A stretch of 64,000 nucleotides of DNA from NCBI RefSeq assembly GCF_024124905.1, contig NZ_JAMXST010000001.1:1-64000 (forward strand), given 5' to 3'. Below are positions 28,739 through 39,571 of this stretch, piece after piece (within the stretch, counting starts at the first letter, position 1; every line of letters begins with the position of its first letter). This stretch comes from Cellulosimicrobium cellulans. Lineage in GTDB: Bacteria; Actinomycetota; Actinomycetes; Actinomycetales; Cellulomonadaceae. The notes under the pieces were generated by a model. That model did not search any database, had not been told where the DNA came from, and saw nothing but the letters and a program-made list of their open reading frames with translations. Made by a program: the position numbers and the translations under genes.

Positions 28739-29079
28739 CCGCACAGCCCGCCTGCACGACGTCCGACCTCGGCCCGGAGGAGGCGCTCCGCGTCGAGCTC
28801 CCGGCCGAGGACGGGCGCGTCGTCGAGGTCGCGGTCATCCGTGACGGCGACGGCGACTGGCACGCGATCTCGGACATCTGCTCCCACGGGGCGGTGTCCC
28901 TGTCGGACGGCGAGGTCGAGGGCTGCTTCGTCGAGTGCTGGCTGCACGGCTCGCAGTTCGACGTGCGGACCGGCATGCCGACCGCGCTGCCCGCGATGCG
29001 GCCCGTGCCCGTGTACCCGGTGACGGTCGACGGCGAGCAGGTGCTCGTCGACGTCGACCGCGTCGTCGCTCCCACCTGA
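28735..29079 (+). CDS. Rieske-type [2Fe-2S] ferredoxin of the suf operon
   Basis: This 114-residue protein has both Rieske ligand boxes: CSHG (C-x-H, about residue 46) and CWLHGSQFD (C-x2-H, about 64). It resembles non-heme iron oxygenase ferredoxin subunits but has no oxygenase near. GTG 28735 overlaps the sufD stop. Its place between sufD and sufC is common in Actinobacteria and suggests electron supply for Fe-S assembly, or simply a client; this is inference. Confidence 0.9.
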   Translation: MTAQPACTTSDLGPEEALRVELPAEDGRVVEVAVIRDGDGDWHAISDICSHGAVSLSDGEVEGCFVECWLHGSQFDVRTGMPTALPAMRPVPVYPVTVDGEQVLVDVDRVVAPT

Positions 29080-29091
29080 CCCAGATCCTGA

Positions 29092-31287
<2,196 letters not shown>

Positions 31288-31298
31288 GAGAGGACCCG

Positions 31299-31835
31299 AT
31301 GAGCTCGATCGAGCAGATGTACCAGCAGGTCATCCTCGACCACGCCAAGACCCCGCACGGCCGGGGCCTGGTCGAGGTGGCGGACGGCGCGGCGAGCGGC
31401 CAGTCGCACCAGGTGAACCCCACGTGCGGCGACGAGGTGACGCTGCGCGTCGAGCTCGCCGGCGACACGATCGACCGCGTGAGCTGGGAGGGGCAGGGTT
31501 GCAGCATCTCGCAGGCGTCCCTGTCCGTGCTCACCGACCTCGTGTCCGGCCGGCCCGTGACCGAGGCCGAGCACCTCGGCGAGGTCTTCCGCGAGCTCAT
31601 GGGCTCGCGCGGCAAGGGCCTCGACGAGGCCGCGGAGGACGAGCTCGGCGACGCCACCGTGTTCACGGGCGTGTCGCGCTACCCTGCGCGTATCAAGTGC
31701 GCCCTGCTCGGCTGGGCCGCGCTGCGCGACTCGCTCGTCACCTCGGGCGCCCTGAGCGCCGTGGGCGACGCATCAACGGCAGCAGCTTCCGACGCGGCGC
31801 TCGCCGCGCGGGGAACGACGGAGGAGAACCGATGA
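31299..31835 (+). CDS. sufU: SufU-type sulfur-transfer/scaffold protein
   Basis: This 178-residue protein has the three conserved cysteines with the SufU setting: NPTCGDE (about 42), QGCSIS (about 68) and RIKCALLGW (about 130), with the insertion between the second and third that distinguishes SufU from IscU. It accepts sulfur from SufS with zinc at this site. The last 30 residues are an Ala-rich tail. The stop overlaps sufT. Confidence 0.95.
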   Translation: MSSIEQMYQQVILDHAKTPHGRGLVEVADGAASGQSHQVNPTCGDEVTLRVELAGDTIDRVSWEGQGCSISQASLSVLTDLVSGRPVTEAEHLGEVFRELMGSRGKGLDEAAEDELGDATVFTGVSRYPARIKCALLGWAALRDSLVTSGALSAVGDASTAAASDAALAARGTTEENR

Positions 31836-32185
31836 CCACCGAGACCGGCGCGCCCGCCGAGGGCGTCACGCCCAGCCCGCCGAACGTCGCCGACGTCGAG
31901 GAGGCCATGCGCGACGTCATCGACCCCGAGCTCGGCATCAACGTCGTCGACCTCGGCCTCGTCTACGGCATCCAGATCGACCAGAACAACCACGCCGTCA
32001 TCGACATGACGCTCACGTCGGCGGCGTGCCCGCTGACCGACGTCATCGAGGACCAGTCCGCGCAGGCGCTCGAGGGCCTCGTCGACGGCTTCCGCGTCAA
32101 CTGGGTCTGGATGCCGCCGTGGGGTCCGGAGAAGATCACGGCCGACGGCAAGGAGCAGCTCCGCGCGCTGGGGTTCAACGTCTGA
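31832..32185 (+). CDS. sufT: Fe-S maturation factor SufT (MIP18/DUF59 family)
   Basis: The 117-residue protein has DVIDPELGINVVDLGLVYGI at about 30-50 and the conserved Cys in SAACPLTD, then WMPPWGPEKIT. It ends the suf operon (Rv1466 counterpart). The accessory island begins right after it. Confidence 0.94.
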   Translation: MTTETGAPAEGVTPSPPNVADVEEAMRDVIDPELGINVVDLGLVYGIQIDQNNHAVIDMTLTSAACPLTDVIEDQSAQALEGLVDGFRVNWVWMPPWGPEKITADGKEQLRALGFNV

Positions 32186-32205
32186 GCGTAGGCCTGGCGC
32201 TTCGC

Positions 32206-32279
32206 TAGAATCTGGGTCTTGACGTGCGCTTATGGGCACGTGGACCAGCCGCACATGTGCGCGTGCCTACGACCCAGAT
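32206..32279 (+). promoter_or_regulatory. drmD upstream region: -10 box and 9-bp inverted repeat
   Basis: TAGAAT (32206-32211) is a good -10 box, giving a start near 32218. An inverted repeat, ATCTGGGTC (32210-32218) and GACCCAGAT (32271-32279), brackets 52 nt that hold a further GGCACG/CGTGCC pair (32235-32240, 32262-32267). The right arm runs straight into the drmD ribosome site GGAG. The left arm overlaps the promoter, so it could be a paired operator rather than an RNA stem. Confidence 0.5.
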
Positions 32280-32291
32280 GGAGTCTGACCG

Positions 32292-35200
32292 ATGACGGCG
32301 CTGACGAACGTTGCTCCGCACCTGCCGAAGCCTGGCGACATCGTCGAGGTGCGAGGCGCCCACTGGGCGGTGGCGGAGGTATTCGAGCAGGGCCTTCCGC
32401 GTAGCAGCGCGGACGATGGCGCGCCCGAGCTCAACCATGTCGTGTCCCTCCAGTCTCTGGCTGAGGACCGGATGGGCGAGGAGCTCAACGTCATCTGGGA
32501 GCTGGAGGTTGGCCACTCCGTCGCCCCGGACCAGGGCCTGCCCGAGACGATCACTTCCGAGGGGTTCGACGACCCAAACCGGCTTGCGGCGTTCGTCGAT
32601 GCTGTGCGCTGGGGTGCGGTGACGTCTGCGAACGAGGGCGCCTTCCAGGCTCCTTTCCGTTCCGGCGCAAACGTCGAGGCCTATCAGCTTGAACCGTTGC
32701 GTCGTGCCCTGCAGGCGCCGCGTACGAACCTGCTGCTGGCCGACGACGTCGGCCTGGGCAAGACGATCGAGGCCGGCCTGGTGGTCCAGGAGCTCCTGCT
32801 GCGACACCGAGCCCGGTCGGTGGTGATCGTGTGCCCGCCGAGCCTGGCGCTGAAGTGGCAGGACGAGATGCGTGAGAAGTTCGGCCTGGACTTCGTGATC
32901 GTGAACTCGGACCTGATGGCCGAGGTACGCCGAAGCCACGGGCTGAATGCGAACCCGTTCCGCCTTTTTCCGCGGGTGATCGTGTCGATGGCGTGGCTGC
33001 CGGGCCTGCGCGCCCAGCGCCTGCTGCGTGACGTGTACTCCGAGGTCGGCAAGGCGAACTCGGCCCGCACCTACGCCTTCGACGTCCTCATCGTCGACGA
33101 GGCCCACCACGTCGCCCCGTCCAGCCCGACGGCGGTCGGGGGAGCGCGCGGGTACGCGGTCGACTCCCAGCGCACGATCGCGGTGCGTGACATGGCCAGG
33201 GTCTGCGAGCACCGTCTGTTCCTGTCGGCGACCCCGCACAATGGGCACTCGGAGTCCTTCACCGCGCTGCTGGAGATGATCGACAACCGCCGCTTCTCCC
33301 GCGGTGCGACGGTTGACTCGACCGCGCTGAAGGAAGTCACCGTCCGGCGGCTCAAGCGTGACATCAAGGAGAAGGGCTTCAAGGCCCGCGAGCTGAAGAC
33401 CATCACCTTCGCCCCGAGCGTGGACGAGCAGGCGGCGTTCGAGAAGCTCGACTCGATCCTGGAAGCCAGCGCCCGGGCCAACGGTCAGAAGCGAAGCGGC
33501 GACATCGTCTCGATGCTCTTGAAGAAGCGGTTCCTGTCCTCCCCGTACGCGTTCGGCTCGACCCTCGCCGGGTACCGGGACGCGACGACCGGGACTGCGC
33601 AGGAGTGGTACGACGAGGACGAGTACTACGCCGAGGTCCTCGGCTCGGACCAGTCCGACGAGGAGGAGGGCGCAAGCGAGCATCCCGAGTTCCATGCTCT
33701 GCGACAGTCCAAGGCGACAGACCCACTGGTGACCGCCACGAATGACGAGATCGAGCAGTTGGCCAGCTGGGGCCTGGGTTACCAGTCCAAGCCCGACTCG
33801 CGGCTCAAGGCGCTGGTCGAGTGGCTCAACGCGATCTGCAAGCCCGACGGCAAGAACTGGACGAACGAGCGTGTCGTGATCTTTACCGAGTACGCCGACA
33901 CACTGCACTGGATCGTCGAGGTGCTGCGCAGCCGCGGCTACGACCCGACCCGCCTGGCCACGATCGAGGGTTCCTCTCCCTCCGAGGAGCGCGAGCTGAC
34001 CCGTGCCCGGTTCAACGCCGACCCGTCCCGCGAGCCGATCCGTGTCCTTGTGGCCACTGACGCCGCGGGTGAGGGCATCGACTTGCAGGCCCACTGTCAC
34101 CGGTTGGTCAACTTCGACGTGCCGTTCAACCCGTCGCGCCTGGAGCAGCGCATCGGCCGCATCGACCGCTACGGGCAGACGCAGACGCCGGCGATCTTCC
34201 AGTTCCTGCCCGACAAGACTTCGGGTACCTACGGGGCTGACATGGAGTTCATGCGCCGGATCGCCGAGAAGGTCGCCACGGTCGCTGACGACCTCGGGTC
34301 GGTGAACCCGGTAATCGACGCCGACATTCAGAACCACTTCGGGCGGGTCAAAGTCGCCACGCGCGCCCAGATCCTGAAGGACGAGGGCAACGCGATCATC
34401 AACAAGGCCCTCGCCGGCGACCAGGACCTCAACCGTGCACTGACCCAGCTCGCCAACACCTACGACGATCAGAAGGTGCGCATGCACCTGACCCCGGCCA
34501 ACGCTCGCCGCGTCGTGGACACCGCGTTGACGTTGACCAACCAGCCGACCCTGATCGAGGAAGGCACGCAAGACGACGATGTCGAGGTGTTCCGCGTCCC
34601 GAGCCTCGCCCGGTCGTGGGATCCGGCCATCAAGGGTCTGGATACCCGCCTGAGGCCGGGCATCCACCGGCCTATCACGTTCGACGACGCGATCCCTGCC
34701 GGCGGGTTTGAGGACGTCGTGCACATCCACCTGGGCCACACGCTGATGCAGAAGGCATCGCGCATCCTGCGTTCGACCCTGTTCAGCGCCGAGTCGTCGG
34801 TCAACCGCGTCACCGCCGTCGTGGTCGATGGTCTGGAGGAGTCCTGCGTCGCGGCGATCTCTCGCCTCGTCCTGGTCGGTCGCGGCGGCCTGCGCCTCCA
34901 CGAGGAAGTCTTCGTGACCGGCGTGCGGGTCAAGGGCCAGCGTCTGGCCGAGGCCAAGGCCGAGGCACTGCTGGAGCAGGCCCTGGACGATTCTGACCTC
35001 ACGCTCGCCGATAAGCGCATCCGCGCCCGGCTGGCCGACGAGTGGAACGCCGACAACGGTCGCCTGCGATCAAGACTGGAGACCGAGATGCGCAATCGTG
35101 CCGCACGCCACCAGGAGTCGGTGACCGCTGACCTGGAGAAGCGTCGCGACGCCGACATCGACCGCGCCCGGGCGATCTTCGGCAACTTCCGCGGCAACCT

Positions 35201-35459
35201 CCAACAGTCACTAGCGGATCGGCGCGCCAAGCAAGAAGAGATCGAAGGCATGCTGTTCGACCTCGACGCCAACCAGGCGGCCCAGTACCGCCTGGACATC
35301 AGGTCGATGGAGAACCGGCTGGAGAACCTCGCGGCAGAAGAAGCACGAGAGGTCCAGGCGATCAAGGACCGCTACACCGACATCCGCCCGTTCGTGTCCG
35401 CCGCCGCAGTCGTGTTCGCCCTGACGCCGGCCGACGCCCAGGCAGGAGTGCTCGCATGA
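32292..35459 (+). CDS. drmD: DISARM SNF2-like helicase DrmD
   Basis: The 1055-residue SF2/SNF2-type ATPase has motif I ADDVGLGKT (about 150), DEAH box IVDEAHHV (about 268), motif III SATPHNGH, and motifs V-VI EGIDLQAHCHRLVNFD and QRIGRIDRYGQ (about 619). The C-terminal 400 residues include long helices (NLQQSLADRRAKQEEIEG). DrmD is the marker of class 1 DISARM and is followed by drmMI with a 4-nt ATGA overlap. Codon use is less GC-biased than in the suf operon, which supports transfer. Confidence 0.92.
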   Translation: MTALTNVAPHLPKPGDIVEVRGAHWAVAEVFEQGLPRSSADDGAPELNHVVSLQSLAEDRMGEELNVIWELEVGHSVAPDQGLPETITSEGFDDPNRLAAFVDAVRWGAVTSANEGAFQAPFRSGANVEAYQLEPLRRALQAPRTNLLLADDVGLGKTIEAGLVVQELLLRHRARSVVIVCPPSLALKWQDEMREKFGLDFVIVNSDLMAEVRRSHGLNANPFRLFPRVIVSMAWLPGLRAQRLLRDVYSEVGKANSARTYAFDVLIVDEAHHVAPSSPTAVGGARGYAVDSQRTIAVRDMARVCEHRLFLSATPHNGHSESFTALLEMIDNRRFSRGATVDSTALKEVTVRRLKRDIKEKGFKARELKTITFAPSVDEQAAFEKLDSILEASARANGQKRSGDIVSMLLKKRFLSSPYAFGSTLAGYRDATTGTAQEWYDEDEYYAEVLGSDQSDEEEGASEHPEFHALRQSKATDPLVTATNDEIEQLASWGLGYQSKPDSRLKALVEWLNAICKPDGKNWTNERVVIFTEYADTLHWIVEVLRSRGYDPTRLATIEGSSPSEERELTRARFNADPSREPIRVLVATDAAGEGIDLQAHCHRLVNFDVPFNPSRLEQRIGRIDRYGQTQTPAIFQFLPDKTSGTYGADMEFMRRIAEKVATVADDLGSVNPVIDADIQNHFGRVKVATRAQILKDEGNAIINKALAGDQDLNRALTQLANTYDDQKVRMHLTPANARRVVDTALTLTNQPTLIEEGTQDDDVEVFRVPSLARSWDPAIKGLDTRLRPGIHRPITFDDAIPAGGFEDVVHIHLGHTLMQKASRILRSTLFSAESSVNRVTAVVVDGLEESCVAAISRLVLVGRGGLRLHEEVFVTGVRVKGQRLAEAKAEALLEQALDDSDLTLADKRIRARLADEWNADNGRLRSRLETEMRNRAARHQESVTADLEKRRDADIDRARAIFGNFRGNLQQSLADRRAKQEEIEGMLFDLDANQAAQYRLDIRSMENRLENLAAEEAREVQAIKDRYTDIRPFVSAAAVVFALTPADAQAGVLA

Positions 35460-38400
35460 TCTCCCGAAAACCGCGCCGCACCCGCGAGCACCGCGACTGG
35501 CTCGAGCTCATCGACCGGGAAGGCCCGTTCGTCGCGATCCCGGCGCTCAAGCGCGTCTACCTCCAGGGCATCCCGCAGCTGGGCGACAACGAGAAGGCAG
35601 CGCTACGCGACGCCAAGCCTGACTTCGACCGCGCCTGGGACGTCTGGAACAGGTCAACAGGCAGGCCCCAAGTCGATACCAGCGCCGTCGAGCAGTACCG
35701 CGGCGCACGAGACAAGTGGATCGACGCCGTGCTGCGCGACGCGGCCCGATGGAATGAGTTTCTCGGCTGGGACGACGGCACGTTCGCCAGCGGCAGGCCC
35801 AAAGCAACTTCCCCGAGCCGGGCCGTCACCGTTGAGGCCACCGGCGCATTCGCGCGCAACGGCGAGATCGCCGCGCTGGTCCTCGTGGTCGACCCCGTCG
35901 CATCGCTGCGCGACCCACTGACCGACGCGGTATGGACCGCCAGCCCGATCGACCGCATGGACGCGATCCTGCGCGCTTCTGGACGCAATATCGGCGTGGT
36001 CACCGACGGCCGCTGGTGGGCCATCGTCTCGGCGCAGGACGGCATCATGACCGCCTCCGGCGTTGTGGACTCCCAGACCTGGATCGAGGAAGCCGACGTC
36101 CGCGACGGGTTCCTCGAACTCCTCTCGCCGATGCGCCTCGCCGGCGGCAAGGAGACCGACCGCCTGCACGCGATGTTCCGCGAGTCAGTCACCGCAGCCG
36201 AGGACATCACCGTTGCGTTGGGCACCCAGGTCCGACGCGCAGTCGAGCTTCTTGTCACAGCGTTCTCCGAAAGAGCAGCCGAGGTCCGCGAGACTGGCAG
36301 CCCCGACCCGCTCCCTACCGACCGCGGCCTCGTCTATGAAGGTGCCGTCACGGCGATGATGCGCGTGGTGTTCCTACTGTTCGCCGAGGAACGCTCAATG
36401 ATGCCGCAGTCAGCTCTGTTCACCGAGGGCTACGGCGTCTCCGGGCTGCTCGACACCCTCGACAAGCGCAAGCGAGACGAAGGCGCCGAAGCCCTCGACG
36501 GCACCCACTACACCTGGCACCGACTGCTGGCCACGTCTCAGGCTCTCTACCAGGGCGTGACCAGTGAAGACATGCGCCTGCCCGCCTACGGCGGATCCCT
36601 GTTCGACCCGGCCAGGTTTCCGTTCTTGACCGCGACCGACGATGGCGGCGCGCTCGCCGTCACCGTCTCCGACCGCGTCATGCTCGAAGTCTTGCGTGCC
36701 GTCCAGGAAGCCGTCATCGGCGGCGAACACCGGCGCGTGTCGTTCCGCGATGTCGACGTCGAGCAGATCGGCTACATCTACGAAGGCCTGCTCGGGTACA
36801 CCGCTGCCGATGTCGACGAAATCGTCATCGGCCTGGTCGGCAAGGACGGCGAAGAACCCGAGATTCCGATGACCACGCTCGAAGACCTCGCCGACAAGGC
36901 CGCGGATTCCAAGAAGCTTGCCGACGCTGTTATCAAGTGGGTCAAGGACAACCAGCCCGCCGCTACCACTAAGACTGCCGCTGCGCTCAAGAAGCTCCTC
37001 GACAGCGAGGTTGAGGACGGCGAACGCGCCATGCTGTCCGTGACGCGCAACCCTCAGCTCATCGACCGGCTGCGCCCGTTCGTCGGGATCATCCGTCGTG
37101 ACCTGCGCGAGCGGCCTGTCGTCATCCGCCCCGGCGGCCTCGCTGTCGTTGAAACCCCGTCACGAGCCAACTCCGGCGCGCACTACACTCCGAAGTCGCT
37201 CGCCCAAGAGGTCGTCCGGTACGCGCTCGAACCGCTCGTCTACCAACCCGGACCTCATCAGACCTCCGACGAGAGCCAATGGAAGCTCCTCGACTCCAAC
37301 GAGATCCTCGACCTGAAGATCGCCGACATCGCCTGCGGGTCTGGCGCATTCCTCGTCGCCGCGGCCGAGTACCTCGCAGCCCACGTGCTGGAAGCCTGGC
37401 AAGCGGAAGGGGTGCGCGGGACCCCGCACGAGCTGGAGGTCAAGGCCAAGCGACAGGTCGTCGCCCAGTGCCTCTACGGGGCCGACATCAACGGCATGGC
37501 CGTCGAGATGTGCAAGCTCTCCCTCTGGCTCGTCTCTCTCGACCCCAACCTGCCGTTCTCGTTCGTTGACGACAAGGTCCTCCACGGCAACTCCCTGCTC
37601 GGCGTCACCGATATTAAGCAGCTCGAAACACTCCATATCGACCCCACCCAGGTCAAGAAGTCTGTCGTCGGGAACTACTCCGAGGGCACCCTCTTCGGTC
37701 AGGGGTCCGAAGCCCAGGGCATCGACATGCTCGACGTCCGCACCGTTATCCAGCGGGCTGTCAAGCTCCGCCAACGGCTCGCGAGCGAGGTCGACGACAA
37801 CGACCCCGCGCGCTCGACCAACACCAAACGCCGTTTGTGGAACGAGTACCAGGAACTCGTCGCCCAGATCCTCGATGTCGCCGACGGCGTCATCGCCGCC
37901 GGTCTCCAGGAAGGCGGTAAGCCAGGCAAGAAGCTGAACGAGCGATACGAAGACCTGCGCATCGCTGTCGACACGGCGTTCGCTGCGAGCGGGCGAAGTG
38001 ACCGGACAACCCTCGACAGCATCATCGAACGCGGGCTCACCCCGACCGTCGAGACCGATTACGAACGCTGGAGACCGCTCCACTGGGCGCTCGCCGTTCC
38101 CGATGTCCTGGAGCGCGGCGGCTTCGACGCCGTGATCGGGAACCCGCCGTTCCTCGGCGGCCAGAAACTCACCGGAGCCATGGGCACGGAGGTGCGTGAC
38201 TGGTTCGTCAACGTGCTCGCGCAGGGAAGAAGAGGTAGCGCGGACCTTGTCGCCTACTTCTTCCTGCGTGCGACCTCGCTTCTGCAGACGAAGGGCTCCC
38301 TCGGCCTCATCGCAACGAACACCATCGGCCAGGGTGACACTCGCGAGGTCGGCCTGGACGCCATGGTTGCCGACGGTTTCACCATCACTCGGGCGATCCA

Positions 38401-39520
38401 GTCGAACTCGTGGAAGACCCCAGGGGCCAACCTCGAAGTTGCCGTGGTGTGGGGGACTCGAGTCCGGGTCCCTGACACCGTGCCTCGCATATCAGACGGC
38501 GTTCAAGTGCGACGAGTGAGCACTCTGCTCGAGCCCGCAGGCCGCATCGAAGTAAACCCTGAACGTCTCGAGGAGAACGCACGCATTGCGTTCCAGGGAT
38601 GCATCGTCCTTGGCAAGGGATTTGTCCTCGAACCCGAGGAGGCGCAAGAGTGGATTGCCGCGGATCCACGCAACGCCGAGGTCCTCTTCCCATACCTGAA
38701 CGGCGAAGACCTCAACTCTCGCTTTGACAGTTCTGCGTCACGCTGGGTAATCGATTTCAACGACTGGGCCGAAGCCAGGGCTGCCCAGTATCGCCTTCCT
38801 TTCGAGCGCGTATGCCAGCTCGTCAAGCCTGAACGCCAGCGCCGGAAGCCTGACGGGGCGTTTGCACTCCGCCGACCACTTCCCGACCGCTGGTGGCAGT
38901 ACGCCGAGAAGCGCCCAGCGATGCGAATCGCGATTGGTGGCCTGTCCGAGGTGTTAGTCCTCGCACAGGTCAGCAACACTGCACAGCCAATATTCGTACC
39001 CAATCGCACGGTGCCAAGTCATAAGTTGGTTGTCTTTGCGTCGGAAAGCCGGTCGTTGCTCACGGCCTTAGCCTCGTCCGTTCACTATGTGTGGGCCCGC
39101 AAGTACTCAGGTGCGATGAAGAATGACTTGAGTTACTCCCCGTCGGACGTCTTCCTCACCTTCCCAAGGCCAGACCCCACCCTTCGCATGGAGACGATCG
39201 GCACCATACTCGAGGTGGAGCGGCGCGAAATCATGCTGCGACGACGCGTGGGCCTGACCAGACTGTACAATCTTGTCAATGATTCGGCCATCGTTGGAGA
39301 CGGAGACGTGGATCGTCTTCGCGAGATTCACGTCGAGGTCGATGAAGCCGTAACCGAAGCCTACCGGTGGGATGATCTTGATCTAGGTCACGGGTTCCAT
39401 ACGTACCGCCAGACAGAGCGATGGACGGTTTCCCCTGCAGCAAGAGTCGAGATCGTCGACCGTCTACTTGAGGAGAACTCAGCCAGGGCAGCCGTTTCCG
39501 CGCGACGCGCCGACGAGTAG
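35456..39520 (+). CDS. drmMI: DISARM class 1 adenine methyltransferase DrmMI, expressed form A
   Basis: The 1354-residue N6-adenine DNA methyltransferase is of the Eco57I/PglX kind. Motif I IADIACGSGAFLVAA is at about 622 and the catalytic NPPF at 896-899. The methyl mark protects host DNA from the DISARM nucleases/helicases. Residues 1-939 are the constant part; residues 940-947 (TSLLQTKG) are encoded by the 24-bp inverted repeat; residues 948-1354 are the variable C-terminal half, including PEEAQEWIAADPRNAEVLFPYLNGEDLNSR-like framework and the ending REIMLRRRVGLTRLYN. This half should hold target recognition, as in related one-polypeptide enzymes. A second version is encoded in reverse just downstream. 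Confidence 0.93.
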   Translation: MISRKPRRTREHRDWLELIDREGPFVAIPALKRVYLQGIPQLGDNEKAALRDAKPDFDRAWDVWNRSTGRPQVDTSAVEQYRGARDKWIDAVLRDAARWNEFLGWDDGTFASGRPKATSPSRAVTVEATGAFARNGEIAALVLVVDPVASLRDPLTDAVWTASPIDRMDAILRASGRNIGVVTDGRWWAIVSAQDGIMTASGVVDSQTWIEEADVRDGFLELLSPMRLAGGKETDRLHAMFRESVTAAEDITVALGTQVRRAVELLVTAFSERAAEVRETGSPDPLPTDRGLVYEGAVTAMMRVVFLLFAEERSMMPQSALFTEGYGVSGLLDTLDKRKRDEGAEALDGTHYTWHRLLATSQALYQGVTSEDMRLPAYGGSLFDPARFPFLTATDDGGALAVTVSDRVMLEVLRAVQEAVIGGEHRRVSFRDVDVEQIGYIYEGLLGYTAADVDEIVIGLVGKDGEEPEIPMTTLEDLADKAADSKKLADAVIKWVKDNQPAATTKTAAALKKLLDSEVEDGERAMLSVTRNPQLIDRLRPFVGIIRRDLRERPVVIRPGGLAVVETPSRANSGAHYTPKSLAQEVVRYALEPLVYQPGPHQTSDESQWKLLDSNEILDLKIADIACGSGAFLVAAAEYLAAHVLEAWQAEGVRGTPHELEVKAKRQVVAQCLYGADINGMAVEMCKLSLWLVSLDPNLPFSFVDDKVLHGNSLLGVTDIKQLETLHIDPTQVKKSVVGNYSEGTLFGQGSEAQGIDMLDVRTVIQRAVKLRQRLASEVDDNDPARSTNTKRRLWNEYQELVAQILDVADGVIAAGLQEGGKPGKKLNERYEDLRIAVDTAFAASGRSDRTTLDSIIERGLTPTVETDYERWRPLHWALAVPDVLERGGFDAVIGNPPFLGGQKLTGAMGTEVRDWFVNVLAQGRRGSADLVAYFFLRATSLLQTKGSLGLIATNTIGQGDTREVGLDAMVADGFTITRAIQSNSWKTPGANLEVAVVWGTRVRVPDTVPRISDGVQVRRVSTLLEPAGRIEVNPERLEENARIAFQGCIVLGKGFVLEPEEAQEWIAADPRNAEVLFPYLNGEDLNSRFDSSASRWVIDFNDWAEARAAQYRLPFERVCQLVKPERQRRKPDGAFALRRPLPDRWWQYAEKRPAMRIAIGGLSEVLVLAQVSNTAQPIFVPNRTVPSHKLVVFASESRSLLTALASSVHYVWARKYSGAMKNDLSYSPSDVFLTFPRPDPTLRMETIGTILEVERREIMLRRRVGLTRLYNLVNDSAIVGDGDVDRLREIHVEVDEAVTEAYRWDDLDLGHGFHTYRQTERWTVSPAARVEIVDRLLEENSARAAVSARRADE
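38273..38296 (+). repeat. left inverted repeat of the drmMI invertible segment (24 bp)
   Basis: Eight codons (T-S-L-L-Q-T-K-G) of drmMI; identical over 24 bp to the reverse complement of 40772-40795. A PstI-like CTGCAG lies near the centre. Similarity resumes after one mismatch on either side (GTGC before; CCCTCGGCCTCATCGC after). Confidence 0.92.
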
Positions 39521-39546
39521 CGCCGTCGAACGTTTACACAGCCGTC

Positions 39547-39567
39547 GAGGCCGTGCGTTGCGGCCTC
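39547..39567. terminator. symmetric hairpin between the two drmMI cassettes
   Basis: Stem GAGGCCG with CGGCCTC around a 7-nt loop lies midway between the stop of cassette A (39520) and that of cassette B (39572). It would end transcription in both orientations of the segment. Confidence 0.6.
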
Positions 39568-39571
39568 AGCC

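Noticed and set aside
32205-34901. 898-residue minus-strand open frame under drmD
   Set aside because: Antisense shadow of a clear SF2 helicase gene; no domain or ribosome site.
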